Source of the DNA: Luzula sylvatica
Lineage: Eukaryota; Streptophyta; Magnoliopsida; Poales; Juncaceae
Direction: 5' to 3'
Assembly (NCBI GenBank): GCA_946800325.1
Contig: OX326959.1
Span: 48,924,784-48,988,783 of the forward strand
DNA: 64,000 nt
Of the stretch, positions 37,301-50,034 are shown piece by piece. The position numbers and the translations under genes are program-made. The notes below the pieces were generated by a model that did no database searches, was not told the origin of the DNA, and saw only the letters and a program-made list of their open reading frames with translations. Positions within the stretch are counted from its first letter, which is position 1. Every line of letters begins with the position of its first letter.

Positions 37301-38340
37301 TTTCAGAAAAAATGATAATTGATATTTTTGAAGGTGTTAGACTTCAGTTTTTTATTTTTTGCAAAAAATTGGAAAAATTGAAATTTGTATGTGTTAGTCT
37401 TCAATCACGGAATTTTTTGAGAAAATCATGAAAAATGAAGTATTTTCCTCATTTTAGAGAACTATTTTGGTCTTTTTTAGAAAAAATGACAATTGATATT
37501 TTTGAAGGTGTTAGACTTCAGTTTTTTATTTTTTGCAAAAAATAGGAAAAATAGAAATTTGTATGTGTTAGTCTTCAATCACGGAGTTTTTTGAGAAAAA
37601 CATGAAAAATGAAGTATTTTGCGAATTTTAGAGAACTATTTTGGTCATTTTTAGGAAAAATGATAATTGATATTTTTGAAGGTGTTAGACTTCAGTTTTT
37701 GTTTTTTTCCAAAAAATAGAAAAAATAGAAATTTGTATGTGTTTGTCTTCAATCACGAAGTTTTTTGTGAAAAACATGAAAAATGAATTATTTTGCTCAT
37801 TTTAGAGAACTATTTTGGTCCTTTTAAGAAAAAATGATAATTGATATTTTTGAAGGTGCTAGACTCCAGTTTTTTATTTCTTGCAAAAAATAGGAAAAAT
37901 AAAAATTTGTATGTGTTAGTCTTCAATCACGGAGTTTTTTGAGAAAAACATGAAAAATGAAATATTTTGCTAATTTTAGAGAACTATTTTAGTCATTTTT
38001 AGAAAAACTGATAATTGATATTTTTGCTCATGTTAGACTTCTGTTTTTGATTTTTTGCCAAAAATAGGAAAAATATAAATTTGTATGTGTTAGTCTTCAA
38101 TCACGAAGTTTTTTGAGAAAAACATGAAAAATGAAGTATTTTGCTCATTTTAGAGAACTATTTTGTACCCTTTTGGAAAAAAAGATAATTGATATTTTTG
38201 AAGGTGTTAGACTTCAGTTTTTGATTTTTTGCAAAAAATTGGAAAAATAGAAATTTGTATGTGTTAGTCTTCAATCACGGAGTTTTTTAAGAAAAACATG
38301 AAAAATTAAGTATTTTGCTCATTTTAGAGAACTATTTTGG
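34331..38340 (+). repeat. Patchwork of monomer blocks seen elsewhere
   Basis: About 23 monomers in several stretches. 34.33-35.13 kb follows 8.48-9.28 kb (offset ~25,850 bp; GAATTATTTTG, TTTCTTGC, GCTCATG, CACCAAG). 35.6-36.5 kb follows block S3, including the short monomer at 35912-36028. 36.9-38.3 kb follows 11.45-12.6 kb (TTTATATTTTCGAAGG, GTATGTTTTGG, TTTGTTTTTTTCC, GCTAGACTCCAG). No non-satellite sequence is seen. Confidence 0.75.
35912..36028 (+). repeat. Short 117 bp monomer
   Basis: Same 57 bp loss, junction 35987/35988. GAACCC replaces GGACCC just upstream. Confidence 0.93.
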
Positions 38341-40530
38341 TCTTTTTTAGAAAATATGATAATTGATATTTTTGAAGGTGTTAGGCTTCAGTTTTTGATT
38401 TTTTGCAAAAAATAGGAAAAATATAAATTTGTATGTGTTAGTCTTCAATCACAAAGTTTTTTGAGAAAAACATGAAAAATGAAGTATTTTGCCCATTTTA
38501 GAGAACTATTTTGGACCCTTTTGGAAAAAAAGATAATTTATATTTTCGAAGGTGTTAGACTTCAGTTTTTGATTTTTTGCAAAAAATTGGAAAAATAGAA
38601 ATTTGTATGTGTTAGTCTTCAATCACGAAGTTTTTTGAGAAAAACATGAAAAATGAAGTATTTTGCTCATTTTAGAGAACTATTTTGGACTCTTTTAGAA
38701 AAAATGATAATTGATATTTTTGAATGTGTTAGACTTCAGTTTTTGATTTTTTGCAAAAAATTGGAAAAATAGAAATTTGTATGTTTTGGTATTCAATCAC
38801 GGAATTTTTTGAGAAAAACATGAAAAATGAAGTATTTTGCTCATCTTAGAGAACTATTTTGTTCTTTTTCAGAAAAAATGATAATTGATATTTTTGAAGG
38901 TGTTAGACTTCAGTTTTTTATTTTTTGCAAAAAATTGGAAAAATTGAAATTTGTATGTGTTAGTCTTCAATCACGGAATTTTTTGAGAAAATCATGAAAA
39001 ATGAAGTATTTTCCTCATTTTAGAGAACTATTTTGGTCTTTTTTAGAAAAAATGACAATTGATATTTTTGAAGGTGTTAGACTTCAGTTTTTTATTTTTT
39101 GCAAAAAATAGGAAAAATAGAAATTTGTATGTGTTAGTCTTCAATCACGGAGTTTTTTGAGAAAAACATGAAAAATGAAGTATTTTGCGAATTTTAGAGA
39201 ACTATTTTGGTCATTTTTAGAAAAAATGATAATTGATATTTTTGAAGGTGTTAGACTTCAGTTTTTGTTTTTTTCCAAAAAATAGAAAAAATAGAAATTT
39301 GTATGTAGTCTTCAATCACGAAGTTTTTTGTGAAAAACATGAAAAATGAATTATTTTGCTCATTTTAGAGAACTATTTTGGTCTTTTTAAGAAAAAATGA
39401 TAATTGATATTTTTGAAGGTGCTAGACTCTAGTTTTTTATTTCTTGCAAAAAATAGAAAAAATAAAAATTTGTATGTGTTAGTCTTCAATCACGGTGTTT
39501 TTTGAGAAAAACATGAAAAATGAAATATTTTGCTAATTTTAGAGAACTATTTTGGTCATTTTTAGAAAAACTGATAATTGATATTTTTGCTCATGTTAGA
39601 CTTCTGTTTTTGATTTTTTGCCAAAAATAGGAAAAATATAAATTTGTATGTGTTAGTCTTCAATCACGAAGTTTTTTGAGAAAAACATGAAAAATGAAGT
39701 ATTTTGCTCATTTTAGAGAACTATTTTGTACCCTTTTGGAAAAAAAGATAATTGATATTTTTGAAGGTGTTAAACTTCAGTTTTTGATTTTTTGCAAAAA
39801 ATTGGAAAAATAGAAATTTGTATGTGTTAGTCTTCAATCACGGAGTTTTTTAAGAAAAACATGAAAAATTAAGTATTTTGCTCATTTTAGAGAACTATTT
39901 TGGTCTTTTTTTGAAAAAATGATAATTGATATTTTTGAAGGTGTTAGACTTCAGTTTTTTATTTTATGCAAAAAATAGGAAAAAATAGAAATTTGTATGT
40001 GTTAGTCTTCAATGCCGGAGTTTTTTGAGAAAAACATGAAAAATGAAGTATTTTGCTCATTTTAGAGAACGATTTCGGTCTGTTTTAGAAAAAATGATAA
40101 TTGATATTTTTAAAGGTGTTAGACTTCAGTTTTTTATTTTTTGCAAAAAATTGGAAAAATAGAAATTTGTATGTGTTAGTCTTCAATCACGAAGTTTTTT
40201 GAGAAAAACATGAAAAATGAAGTATTTTGCTCATTTTAGAGAACTATTTTGGACTCTTTTAGAAAAAATGATAATTGATATTTTTTAAGGTGTTAGACTT
40301 CAGTTTTTGATTTTTTGCAAAAAATTGGAAAAATATAAATTTGTATGTGTTAGTCTTCAATCACGGAATTTTTTAAGAAAAACATGAAAAATCAAGTATT
40401 CTGCTCATTTTAGAGAACTATTTTGGTCTTTTTTACAAAAAATGATAATTGATATTTTTGAAGGTGTTAGACTTCAGTTTTTGATTTTTTGCAAAAAATT
40501 GGAAAAATTGAAATTTGTATGTGTTAGTCT
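38341..40530 (+). repeat. Block copied from 32.13-34.33 kb type
   Basis: Twelve to thirteen monomers at an offset of ~6,205 bp from 32.13-34.33 kb, with the same rare variants in order (CACAAAG, GAATGTGTTAG, GTATGTAGTC, CACGGTG, GTTAAACTTCAG, TGCCGG). Its right part (from ~39.1 kb) was copied again to 50.03 kb. Confidence 0.83.
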
Positions 40531-43500
40531 TCAATCACGGAGTTTTTTGAGAAAAACATGAAAAATGAAGTATTTTGCTAATTTTAGAGAACTATTTTGG
40601 TCATTTTTAGAAAAAATGATAATTGATATTTTTGAAGGTGTTAGACTTCTGTTTTTTATTTTTTCCAAAAAATAGAAAAAATAGAAATTTGTATGTGTTA
40701 GTCTTCAATCACGAAGTTTTTTGTGAAAAACATGAAAAATGAATTATTTTGCTCATTTTAGAGAACTATTTTGGTCTTTTTAAGAAAAAATGATAATTGA
40801 TATTTTTGAAGGTGTTAGACTTCAGTTTTTTATTTCTTGCAAAAAATAGGAAAAATAGAAATTTGTATGTGTTAGTCTTCAATCACGGAGTTTTTTGAGA
40901 AAAACATGAAAAATGAATTATTTTGCTAATTTTAGAGAACTATTTTGGTCATTTTTAGAAAAACTGATAATTGATATTTCTGCTCATGTTAGACTTCTGT
41001 TTTTGATTTTTTGCCAAAAATAGGAAAAATATAAATTTGTATGTGTTAGTCTTCAATCACCAAGTTTTATGAGAAAATCATGAAAAATGAAGTATTTTGC
41101 TCATTTTAGAGAACTATTTTGTACCCTTTTGGAAAAAAAAGATAATTGATATTTTTGAAGGTGTTAGACTTCAGTTTTTGATTTTTTGCAAAAAATTGGA
41201 AAAATAGAAATTTGTATGTGTTGGTCTTCAATCACGGAGTTTTTTAAGAAAAACATGAAAAATTAAGTATTTTGCTCATTTTAGAGAACTATTTTGGTCT
41301 TTTTTAAAAAAAATGATAATTGATATTTTTGAAGGTGTTAGACTTCAGTTTTTGATTTTATGCAAAAAATAGGAAAAAATAGAAATTTGTATGTGTTAGT
41401 CTTCAATGCCGGAGTTTTTTGAGAAAAACATGAAAAATGAAGTATTTTGCTCATTTTAGAGAACGATTTCGGTCTGTTTTAGAAAAAATGATAATTGATA
41501 TTTTTAAAGGTGTTAGACTTCAGTTTTTTATTTTTTGCAAAAAATTGGAAAAATAGAAATTTGTATGTGTTAGTCTTCAATCACGAAGTTTTTTGAGAAA
41601 AACATGAAAAATGAAGTATTTTGCTCATTTTAGAGAACTATTTTGGACTCTTTTAGAAAAAATGATAATTGATATTTTTTAAGGTGTTAGACTTCAGTTT
41701 TTGATTTTTTGCAAAAAATTGGAAATATATAAATTTGTATGTGTTAGTCTTCAATCACGGAATTTTTTATGAAAAACATGAAAAATGAAGTATTCTGCTC
41801 ATTTTAGAGAACTATTTTGGTCTTTTTTACAAAAAATGATAATTGATATTTTTGAAGGTGTTAGACTTCAGTTTTTGATTTTTTGCAAAAAATTGGAAAA
41901 ATTGAAATTTGTATGTGTTAGTCTTAAATCTCGGATTTTTTGAGAAAATCATGAAAAATGAAGTATTTTGCTCATTTTAGAGAACTATTTTGGTCTTAGT
42001 TAGAAAAAATGATAATTGATATTTTTGAAGGTGTTAGACTTCAGTTTATGATTTTATGCAAAAAATAGGAAAAATAGAAATTTGTATGTGTTAGTCTTCA
42101 ATCCCGGAGTTTTTTGAGAAAAACATGAAAAATGAGGTATTTTGCTCATTTTAAAGAACTATTTTGGTCTTTTTTAGAAAAAATGATAATTGATACTTTT
42201 GAAAGTGTTAGACTTCAGTTTTTGATTTTTTGCAAATAATAGGAAAAATAGAAATTTGTATGTGTTAGTCTTCAATCACGAATTTTTGAGAAAAACATGA
42301 AAAATGAAGTATTTTTCTCATTTTAGAGAACTATTTTGGACTATTTTAGAAAAAATGATAATTGATATTTTTGAAGGTGTTAGACATCAGTTTTTAATTT
42401 TTTGCAAAAAATTGGAAAAATAGAAATTTGTATGTGTTAGTCTTCGATCATGGAATTTTTTGAGAAAATCATGAAAAATGAAGTATTTTGCTCATTTTAG
42501 AGAACAATTTTGGTCTTTTTTAGAAAAAATTATAATTGATATTTTTGAAGGTGTTAGACTTCAGTTTTTGATTTTTTGCAAAAAATTGGAAATATTGAAA
42601 TTTGTATGTGTTAGTCTTCAATCTCGGAATTTTTTGAGAAAATCATGAAAAATGAAGTATTTTGCTCATTTTAGAGAACTATTTTGGTCTTTTTCAGAAA
42701 AAATGATAATTGATATTTTTGAAGGTGTTAGACTTCAGTTTTTTTATTTTTGGCAAAAAATTGGAAAAATTGAAATTTGTATGTGTTAGTCTTCAATCAC
42801 GGAATTTTTTGAGAAAATCATGAAAAATGAAGTATTTTCCTCATTTTAGAGAACTATTTTGGTCTTTTTTAGAAAAAATGACAATTGATATTTTTGAAGG
42901 TGTTAGACTTCAGTTTTTTATTTTTTGCAAAAAATAGGAAAAATAGAAATTTGTATGTGTTAGTCTTCAATCACGGAGTTTTTTGAGAAAAACATGAAAA
43001 ATGAAGTATTTTGCGAATTTTAGAGAACTATTTTGGTTATTTTTTGAAAAAATGATAATTGATATTTTTGAAGGTGTTAGACTTCAGTTTTTGTTTCTTT
43101 CCAAAAAATAGAAAAAATAGAAATTTGTATGTGTTAGTCTTCAATCACGAAGTTTTTTGTGAAAAACATGAAAAATAAATTATTTTTCTCAATTTAGAGA
43201 ACTATTTTGGCCTTTTTAAGAAAAAATGATAATTGATATTTTTGAAGGTGCTAGACTTCAATTTTTTATTTCTTGCAAAAAATAGGAAAAATAAAAATTT
43301 GTATGTGTTAGTCTTCAATCACGGAGTTTTTTGAGAAAAACATGAAAAATGAAGTATTTTGCTAATTTTAGAGAACTATTTTGGTCATTTTTAGAAAAAC
43401 TGATAATTGATATTTTTGCTCATGTTAGACTTCTGTTTTTGATTTTTTGCCAAAAATAGGAAAAATATAAAGTTGTATGTGTTAGTCTTCAATCACGAAG

Positions 43501-46215
43501 TTTTTTGAGAAAAACATGAAAAATGAAGTATTTTGCTCATTTTAGAGAACTATTTTGGACTCTTTTAGAAAAAATGATAATTGATATTTTTGAAGGTGTT
43601 AGACTTCAGTTTTTGATTTTTTGCAAAAAATTGGAAAAATATAAATTTGTATGTGTTAGTCTTCAATCACGGAATTTTTTAAGAAAAACATGAAAAATGA
43701 AGTATTCTGCTCATTTTAGAGAACTATTTTGGTCTTTTTTACAAAAAATGATAATTGATATTTTTGAAGGTGTTAGACTTCAGTTTTTGATTTTTTGCAA
43801 AAAATTGGAAAAATTGAAATTTGTATGTGTTAGTCTTCAATCTCGGAATTTTTTGAGAAAATCATGAAAAATGAAGTATTTTGCTCATTTTAGAGAACTA
43901 TTTTGGTCTTTTTTAGAAAAAATGATAATTGATATTTTTGAAGGTGTTAGACTTCAGTTTATGATTTTATGCAAAAAATAGGAAAAATAGAAATTTGTAC
44001 GTGTTAGTCTTCAATCCCGGAGTTTTTTGAGAAAAACATGAAAAATGAGGTATTTTGCTCATTTTAAAGAACTATTTTGTTCTTTTTTAGAAAAAATGAT
44101 AATTGATATTTTTGAAGGTGTTAGGCTTCAGTTTTTGATTTTTTGCAAAAAATAGGAAAAATATAAATTTGTATGTGTTAGTCTTCAATCACGAATTTTT
44201 TGAGAAAAACATGAAAAATGAAGTATTTTGCTCATTTTAGAGAACTATTTTGGTCTTTTTTACAAAAATTGATAATTGATATTTTTGAAGGTGTTAGACT
44301 TCAGTTTTTGATTTTTTGCAAAAAATAGGAAAAATAGAAATTTGTATATGTTGGTATTCAATCACGGAATTTTTTGAGAAAAACATGAAAAATGAAGTAT
44401 TTTGCTCATATTAGAGAACTATTTTGGTCTTTTTCAGAAAAAATGATAATTGATATTTTTGAAGGTGTTAGACTTCAGTTTTTTATTTTTTGCAAAAAAT
44501 TGGAAAAATTGAAATTTGTATGTGTTAGTCTTCAATCACGGAATTTTTTGAGAAAATCATGAAAAATGAAGTATTTTCCTCATTTTAGAGAACTATTTTG
44601 GTCATTTTTAGAAAAAATGATAATTGATATTTTTAAAGGTGTTAGACTTCTGTTTTTTATTTTTTCCAAAAAATAGAAAAAATTGAAATTTGTATGTGTT
44701 AGTCTTCAATCACGAAGTTTTTTGTGAAAAACATGAAAAATGAATTATTTTGCTCATTTTAGAGAACTATTTTGGTCTTTTTAAGAAAAAATGATAATTG
44801 ATATTTTTGAAGGTGTTAGACTTCTGTTTTTTATTTTTTCCAAAAAATAGGAAAAATAGAAATTTGTATGTGTTAGTCTTCAATCACGGAATTTTTTAAG
44901 AAAAACATGAAAAATGAAGTATTATGCTCACTTTAGAGAACTATTTTGGTCTTTTTTACAAAAAATGATAATTGATATTTTTGAAGGTGTTAGACTTCAG
45001 TGTTTGATTTTTTGCAAAAAAATGGAAAAATGGAAATTTGTATGTGTTAGTCTTCAATCTCGGAATTTTTTGAGAAAATCATGAAAAATGAAGTATTTTG
45101 CTCATTTTAGAGAACTATTTTGGTCTTTTTTAGAAAAAATGATAATTGATATTTTTGAAGGTGTTAGACTTCAGTTTATGATTTTATGCAAAAAATAGGA
45201 AAAATAGAAATTTGTACGTGTTAGTCTTCAATCCCGGAGTTTTTTGAGAAAATCATGAAAAATGAAGTATTTTGCTCATTTTAGAGAACTATTTTGGTCT
45301 TTTTTAGAAAAAATGATAATTGATATTTTTGAAGGTGTTAGACTTCAGTTTATGATTTTATGCAAAAAATAGGAAAAATAGAAATTTGTATGTGTTAGTC
45401 TTCAATCCCGGAGTTTTTTGAGAAAAACATGAAAAGTGAGGTATTTTGCTCATTTTAAAGAACTATTTTGGTCTTTTTTAGAAAAAATGATAATTGATAT
45501 TTTTGAAGGTGTTAGGCTTCAGTTTTTGATTTTTTGCAAAAAATAAGAAAAATATAAATTTGTATGTGTTAGTCTTCAATCACGAAGTTTTTTGAGAAAA
45601 ACATGAAAAATGAAGTATTTTGCTCATTTTAGAGAACTATTTTGGACCCTTTTGGAAAAAAAGATAATTGAGAAATTTGTATGTGTTAGTCTTCAATCCC
45701 GGAGTTTTTTGAGAAAAACATGAAAAATGAAGTATTTTGCTCATTTAAGAGAACTATTTTGGTCTTTTTTAGAAAAAATTATAATTGATATTTTTGAAGG
45801 TGTTAGACTTCAGTTTTTTATTTTTTGCAAAAAATAGGAAAAATAGAAATTTGTATGTGTTAGGCTTCAATCACGGAGTTTTTTGAGAAAAACATGAAAA
45901 ATGAAGAATTTTGCTCATTTTAGAGAACTATTTTGGTCATTTTTAGAAAAACTGATAATTGATATTTTTGAAGGTGTTAGACTTCAGTTTTTGATTTTTT
46001 GCAAAAAATAGGAAATATAGAAATTTGTATGCGTTAGTCTTCAACCTCGAAATTTTTTGAGAAAAACATGAAAAATAAAGTATTTTGCTCATTTTAGAGA
46101 ACTATTTTGGACTCTTTTGGAAAAAATGATAATTGATATTTATGAAGGTGTTAGACTTCAGTTTTTTATTTTTTGCAAAAAATCGGAAAAATATAAATTT
46201 GTATGTGTTAGTCTT
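39110..46215 (+). repeat. Duplication D, left copy (~7.1 kb)
   Basis: Pairs with ~50035-56940. The offset is 10,902 bp at 39301/50203 (GTATGTAGTC) and 40392/51294 (ATCAAGTATTCTG). It becomes 10,728 bp from 41.0 kb onward: GTCTTAGTTAG 41995/52723, TTTTTTTATTTTTGG 42739/53467, and GCTCACTTTAG 44927/55655. The change equals exactly one 174 bp monomer, present on the left near 40.6-40.9 kb and absent on the right. Confidence 0.9.
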
Positions 46216-49200
46216 CAATCATGGAATTTTTTTAGAAAAACATGAAAAATGAAGTATTTTGCTCATTTCATGGAACTATTTTGGACCCTTTTAGAAAAAA
46301 TGATAATTGATATTTTTGAAGGTGTTAGACTTCAGTGTTTGATTTTTTGCAAAAAATTGGAAAAATGGAAATTTGTATGTGTTAGTCTTCAATCTCGGAA
46401 TTTTTTGAGAAAATCATGAAAAATGAAGTATTTTGCTCATTTTAGAGAACTATTTTGGTCTTTTTTAGAAAAAATGATAATTGATATTTTTGAAGGTGTT
46501 AGACTTCAGTTTATGATTTTATGCAAAAAATAGGAAAAATAGAAATTTGTACGTGTTAGTCTTCAATCCCGGAGTTTTTTGAGAAAAACATGAAAAATGA
46601 GGTATTTTGCTCATTTTAAAGAACTATTTTGTTCTTTTTTAGAAAAAATGATAATTGATATTTTTGAAGGTGTTAGGCTTCAGTTTTTGATTTTTTGCAA
46701 AAAATAGGAAAAATATAAATTTGTATGTGTTAGTCTTCAATCACGATGTTTTTTGAGAAAAACATGAAAAATGAAGTATTTTGCTCATTTTAGAGAACTA
46801 TTTTGGTCTTTTTTACAAAAATTGATAATTGATATTTTTGAAGGTGTTAGACTTCAGTTTTTGATTTTTTGCAAAAAATAGGAAAAATAGAAATTTGTAT
46901 GTGTTGCTATTCAATCACGGAATTTTTTGAGAAAAACATGAAAAATGAAGTATTTTGCTCATATTAGAGAACTATTTTGGTCTTTTTCAAAAAAAATGAT
47001 AATTGATATTTTTGAAGGTGTTAGACTTCAGTTTTTTATTTTTTGCAAAAAATTGGAAAAATTGAAATTTGTATGTGTTAGTCTTCAATCACGGAATTTT
47101 TTGAGAAAATCATGAAAAATGAAGTATTTTCCTCATTTTAGAGAACTATTTTGGTCTTTTTTAGAAAAAACGACAATTGATATTTTTGAAGGTGTTAGAC
47201 TTCAGTTTTTTATTTTTTGCAAAAAATAGGAAAAATAGAAATTTGTATGTGTTAGTCTTCAATCACGGAGTTTTTTGAGAAAAACATGAAAAATGAAGTA
47301 TTTTGCTAATTTTAGAGAACTATTTTGGTCTTTTTTAGAAAAAATGATAATTGATATTTTTGAAGGTGTTAGACTTCAGTTTATGATTTTATGCAAAAAA
47401 TAGGAAAAATAGAAATTTGTACGTGTTAGTCTTCAATCCCGGAGTTTTTTGAGAAAAACATGAAAAATGAGGTATTTTGCTCATTTTAAAGAACTATTTT
47501 GATCTTTTTTAGAAAAAATGATAATTGATATTTTTGAAGGTGTTAGGCTTCAGTTTTTGATTTTTTGCAAAAAATAGGAAAAATATAAATTTGTATGTGT
47601 TAGTCTTCAATCACGAAGTTTTTTGAGAAAAACATGAAAAATGAAGTATTTTGCTCATTTTAGAGAACTATTTTGGTCTTTTTGACAAAAATTGATAATT
47701 GATATTTTTGAAGGTGTTAGACTTCAGTTTTTGATTTTTTGCAAAAAATAGGAAAAATAGAAATTTGTATGTGTTGGTATTCAATCACGGAATTTTTTGA
47801 GAAAAACATGAAAAATGAAGTATTTTGCTCATATTAGAGAACTATTTTGGTCTTTTTCAGAAAAAATGATAATTGATATTTTTGAAGGTGTTAGACTTCA
47901 GTTTTTTATTTTTTGCAAAAAATTGGAAAAATTGAAATTTGTATGTGTTAGTCTTCAATCACGGAATTTTTTGAGAAAATCATGAAAAATGAAGTATTTT
48001 CCTCATTTTAGAGAACTATTTTGGTCATTTTTAGAAAAAATGATAATTGATATTTTTGAAGGTGTTAGACTTCTGTTTTTTATTTTTTCCAAAAAATAGG
48101 AAAAATAGAAATTTGTATGTGTTAGTCTTCAATCACGGAATTTTTTAAGAAAAACATGAAAAATGAAGTATTATGCTCATTTTAGAGAACTATTTTGGTC
48201 TTTTTTACAAAAAATGATAATTGATATTTTTGAAGGTGTTAGACTTCAGTGTTTGATTTTTTGCAAAAAATTGGAAAAATGGAAATTTGTATGTGTTAGT
48301 CTTCAATCTCGGAATTTTTTGAGAAAATCATGAAAAATGAAGTATTTTGCTCATTTTAGAGAACTATTTTGGTCTTTTTTAGAAAAAATGATAATTGATA
48401 TTTTTGAAGGTGTTAGACTTCAGTTTATGATTTTATGCAAAAAATAGGAAAAATAGAAATTTGTACGTGTTAGTCTTCAATCCCGGAGTTTTTTGAGAAA
48501 ATCATGAAAAATGAAGTATTTTTCTCATTTTAGAGAACTATTTTGGTCTTTTTTAGAAAAAATGATAATTGATATTTTTGAAGGTGTTAGACTTCTGTTT
48601 TTTATTTTTTCCAAAAAATAGAAAAAATAGAAATTTGTATGTGTTAGTCTTCAATCACGAAGTTTTTTGAGAAAAACATGAAAAATGAAGTATTATGCTC
48701 ATTTTAGAGAACTATTTTGGTCTTTTTTACAAAAAATGATAATTGATATTTTTGAAGGTGTTAGACTTCAGTGTTTGATTTTTTGCAAAAAATTGGAAAA
48801 ATGGAAATTTGTATGTGTTAGTCTTCAATCTCGGAATTTTTTGAGAAAATCATGAAAAATGAAGTATTTTGCTCATTTTAGAGAACTATTTTGGTCTTTT
48901 TAAGAAAAAATGATAATTGATATTTTTGAAGGTGTTAGACTTCAGTTTTTTATTTTTTGCAAAAAATAGGAAAAATAGAAATTTGTATGTGTTAGTCTTC
49001 AATCACGGAGTTTTTTGAGAAAAACATGAAAAATGAAGTATTTTGCTAATTTTAGAGAACTATTTTGGTCATTTTTAGAAAAAATGATAATTGATATTTT
49101 TGAAGGTGTTAGACTTCTGTTTTTTATTTTTTCCAAAAAATAGAAAAAATAGAAATTTGTATGTGTTAGTCTTCAATCACGAAGTTTTTTGTGAAAAACA

Positions 49201-50034
49201 TGAAAAATGAATTATTTTGCTCATTTTAGAGAACTATTTTGGTCTTTTTAAGAAAAAATGATAATTGATATTTTTGAAGGTGTTAGACTTCAGTTTTTTA
49301 TTTCTTGCAAAAAATAGGAAAAATAGAAATTTGTATGTGTTAGTCTTCAATCACGGAGTTTTTTGAGAAAAACATGAAAAATGAAGTATTTTGCTAATTT
49401 TAGAGAACTATTTTGGTCATTTTTAGAAAAACTGATAATTGATATTTCTGCTCATGTTAGACTTCTGTTTTTGATTTTTTGGCAAAAATAGGAAAAATAT
49501 AAATTTGTATGTGTTAGTCTTCAATCTCGGAATTTTTTGAGAAAATCATGAAAAATGAAGTATTTTGCTCATTTTAGAGAACTATTTTGGTCTTTTTTAG
49601 AAAAAATGATAATTGATATTTTTGAAGGTGTTAGACTTCAGTTTATGATTTTATGCAAAAAATAGGAAAAATAGAAATTTGTACGTGTTAGTCTTCAATC
49701 CCGGAGTTTTTTGAGAAAAACATGAAAAATGAGGTATTTTGCTCATTTTAAAGAACTATTTTGTTCTTTTTTAGAAAAAATGATAATTGATATTTTTGAA
49801 GGTGTTAGGCTTCAGTTTTTGATTTTTTGCAAAAAATAGGAAAAATATAAATTTGTATGTGTTAGTCTTCAATCACGAAGTTTTTTGAGAAAAACATGAA
49901 AAATGAAGTATTTTGCTCATTTTAGAGAACTATTTTGGTCTTTTTTACAAAAATTGATAATTGATATTTTTGAAGGTGTTAGACTTCAGTTTTTGATTTT
50001 TTGCAAAAAATAGGAAAAATAGAAATTTGTATGT
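44720..50034 (+). repeat. Duplication E, left copy (~5.3 kb)
   Basis: Pairs with ~56950-62268 at a constant offset of 12,234 bp. Shared rare markers are GAAAAGTGAGG (45434/57668), CATTTCATGGAAC (46264/58498), CAAAAAAAATG (46988/59222) and TTTTTTGGCAAAAATAGG (49479/61713). Agreement ends where the left has GTTAGTCTTCAATC and the right GTTGGTATTCAATC. The left part (to ~46.2 kb) is also part of duplication D, so this stretch exists three times. Confidence 0.9.
45596..45712 (+). repeat. Short 117 bp monomer
   Basis: Same 57 bp loss, junction 45671/45672. It is the source of the copies at 56325 and 57830 through duplications D and E. Confidence 0.93.
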
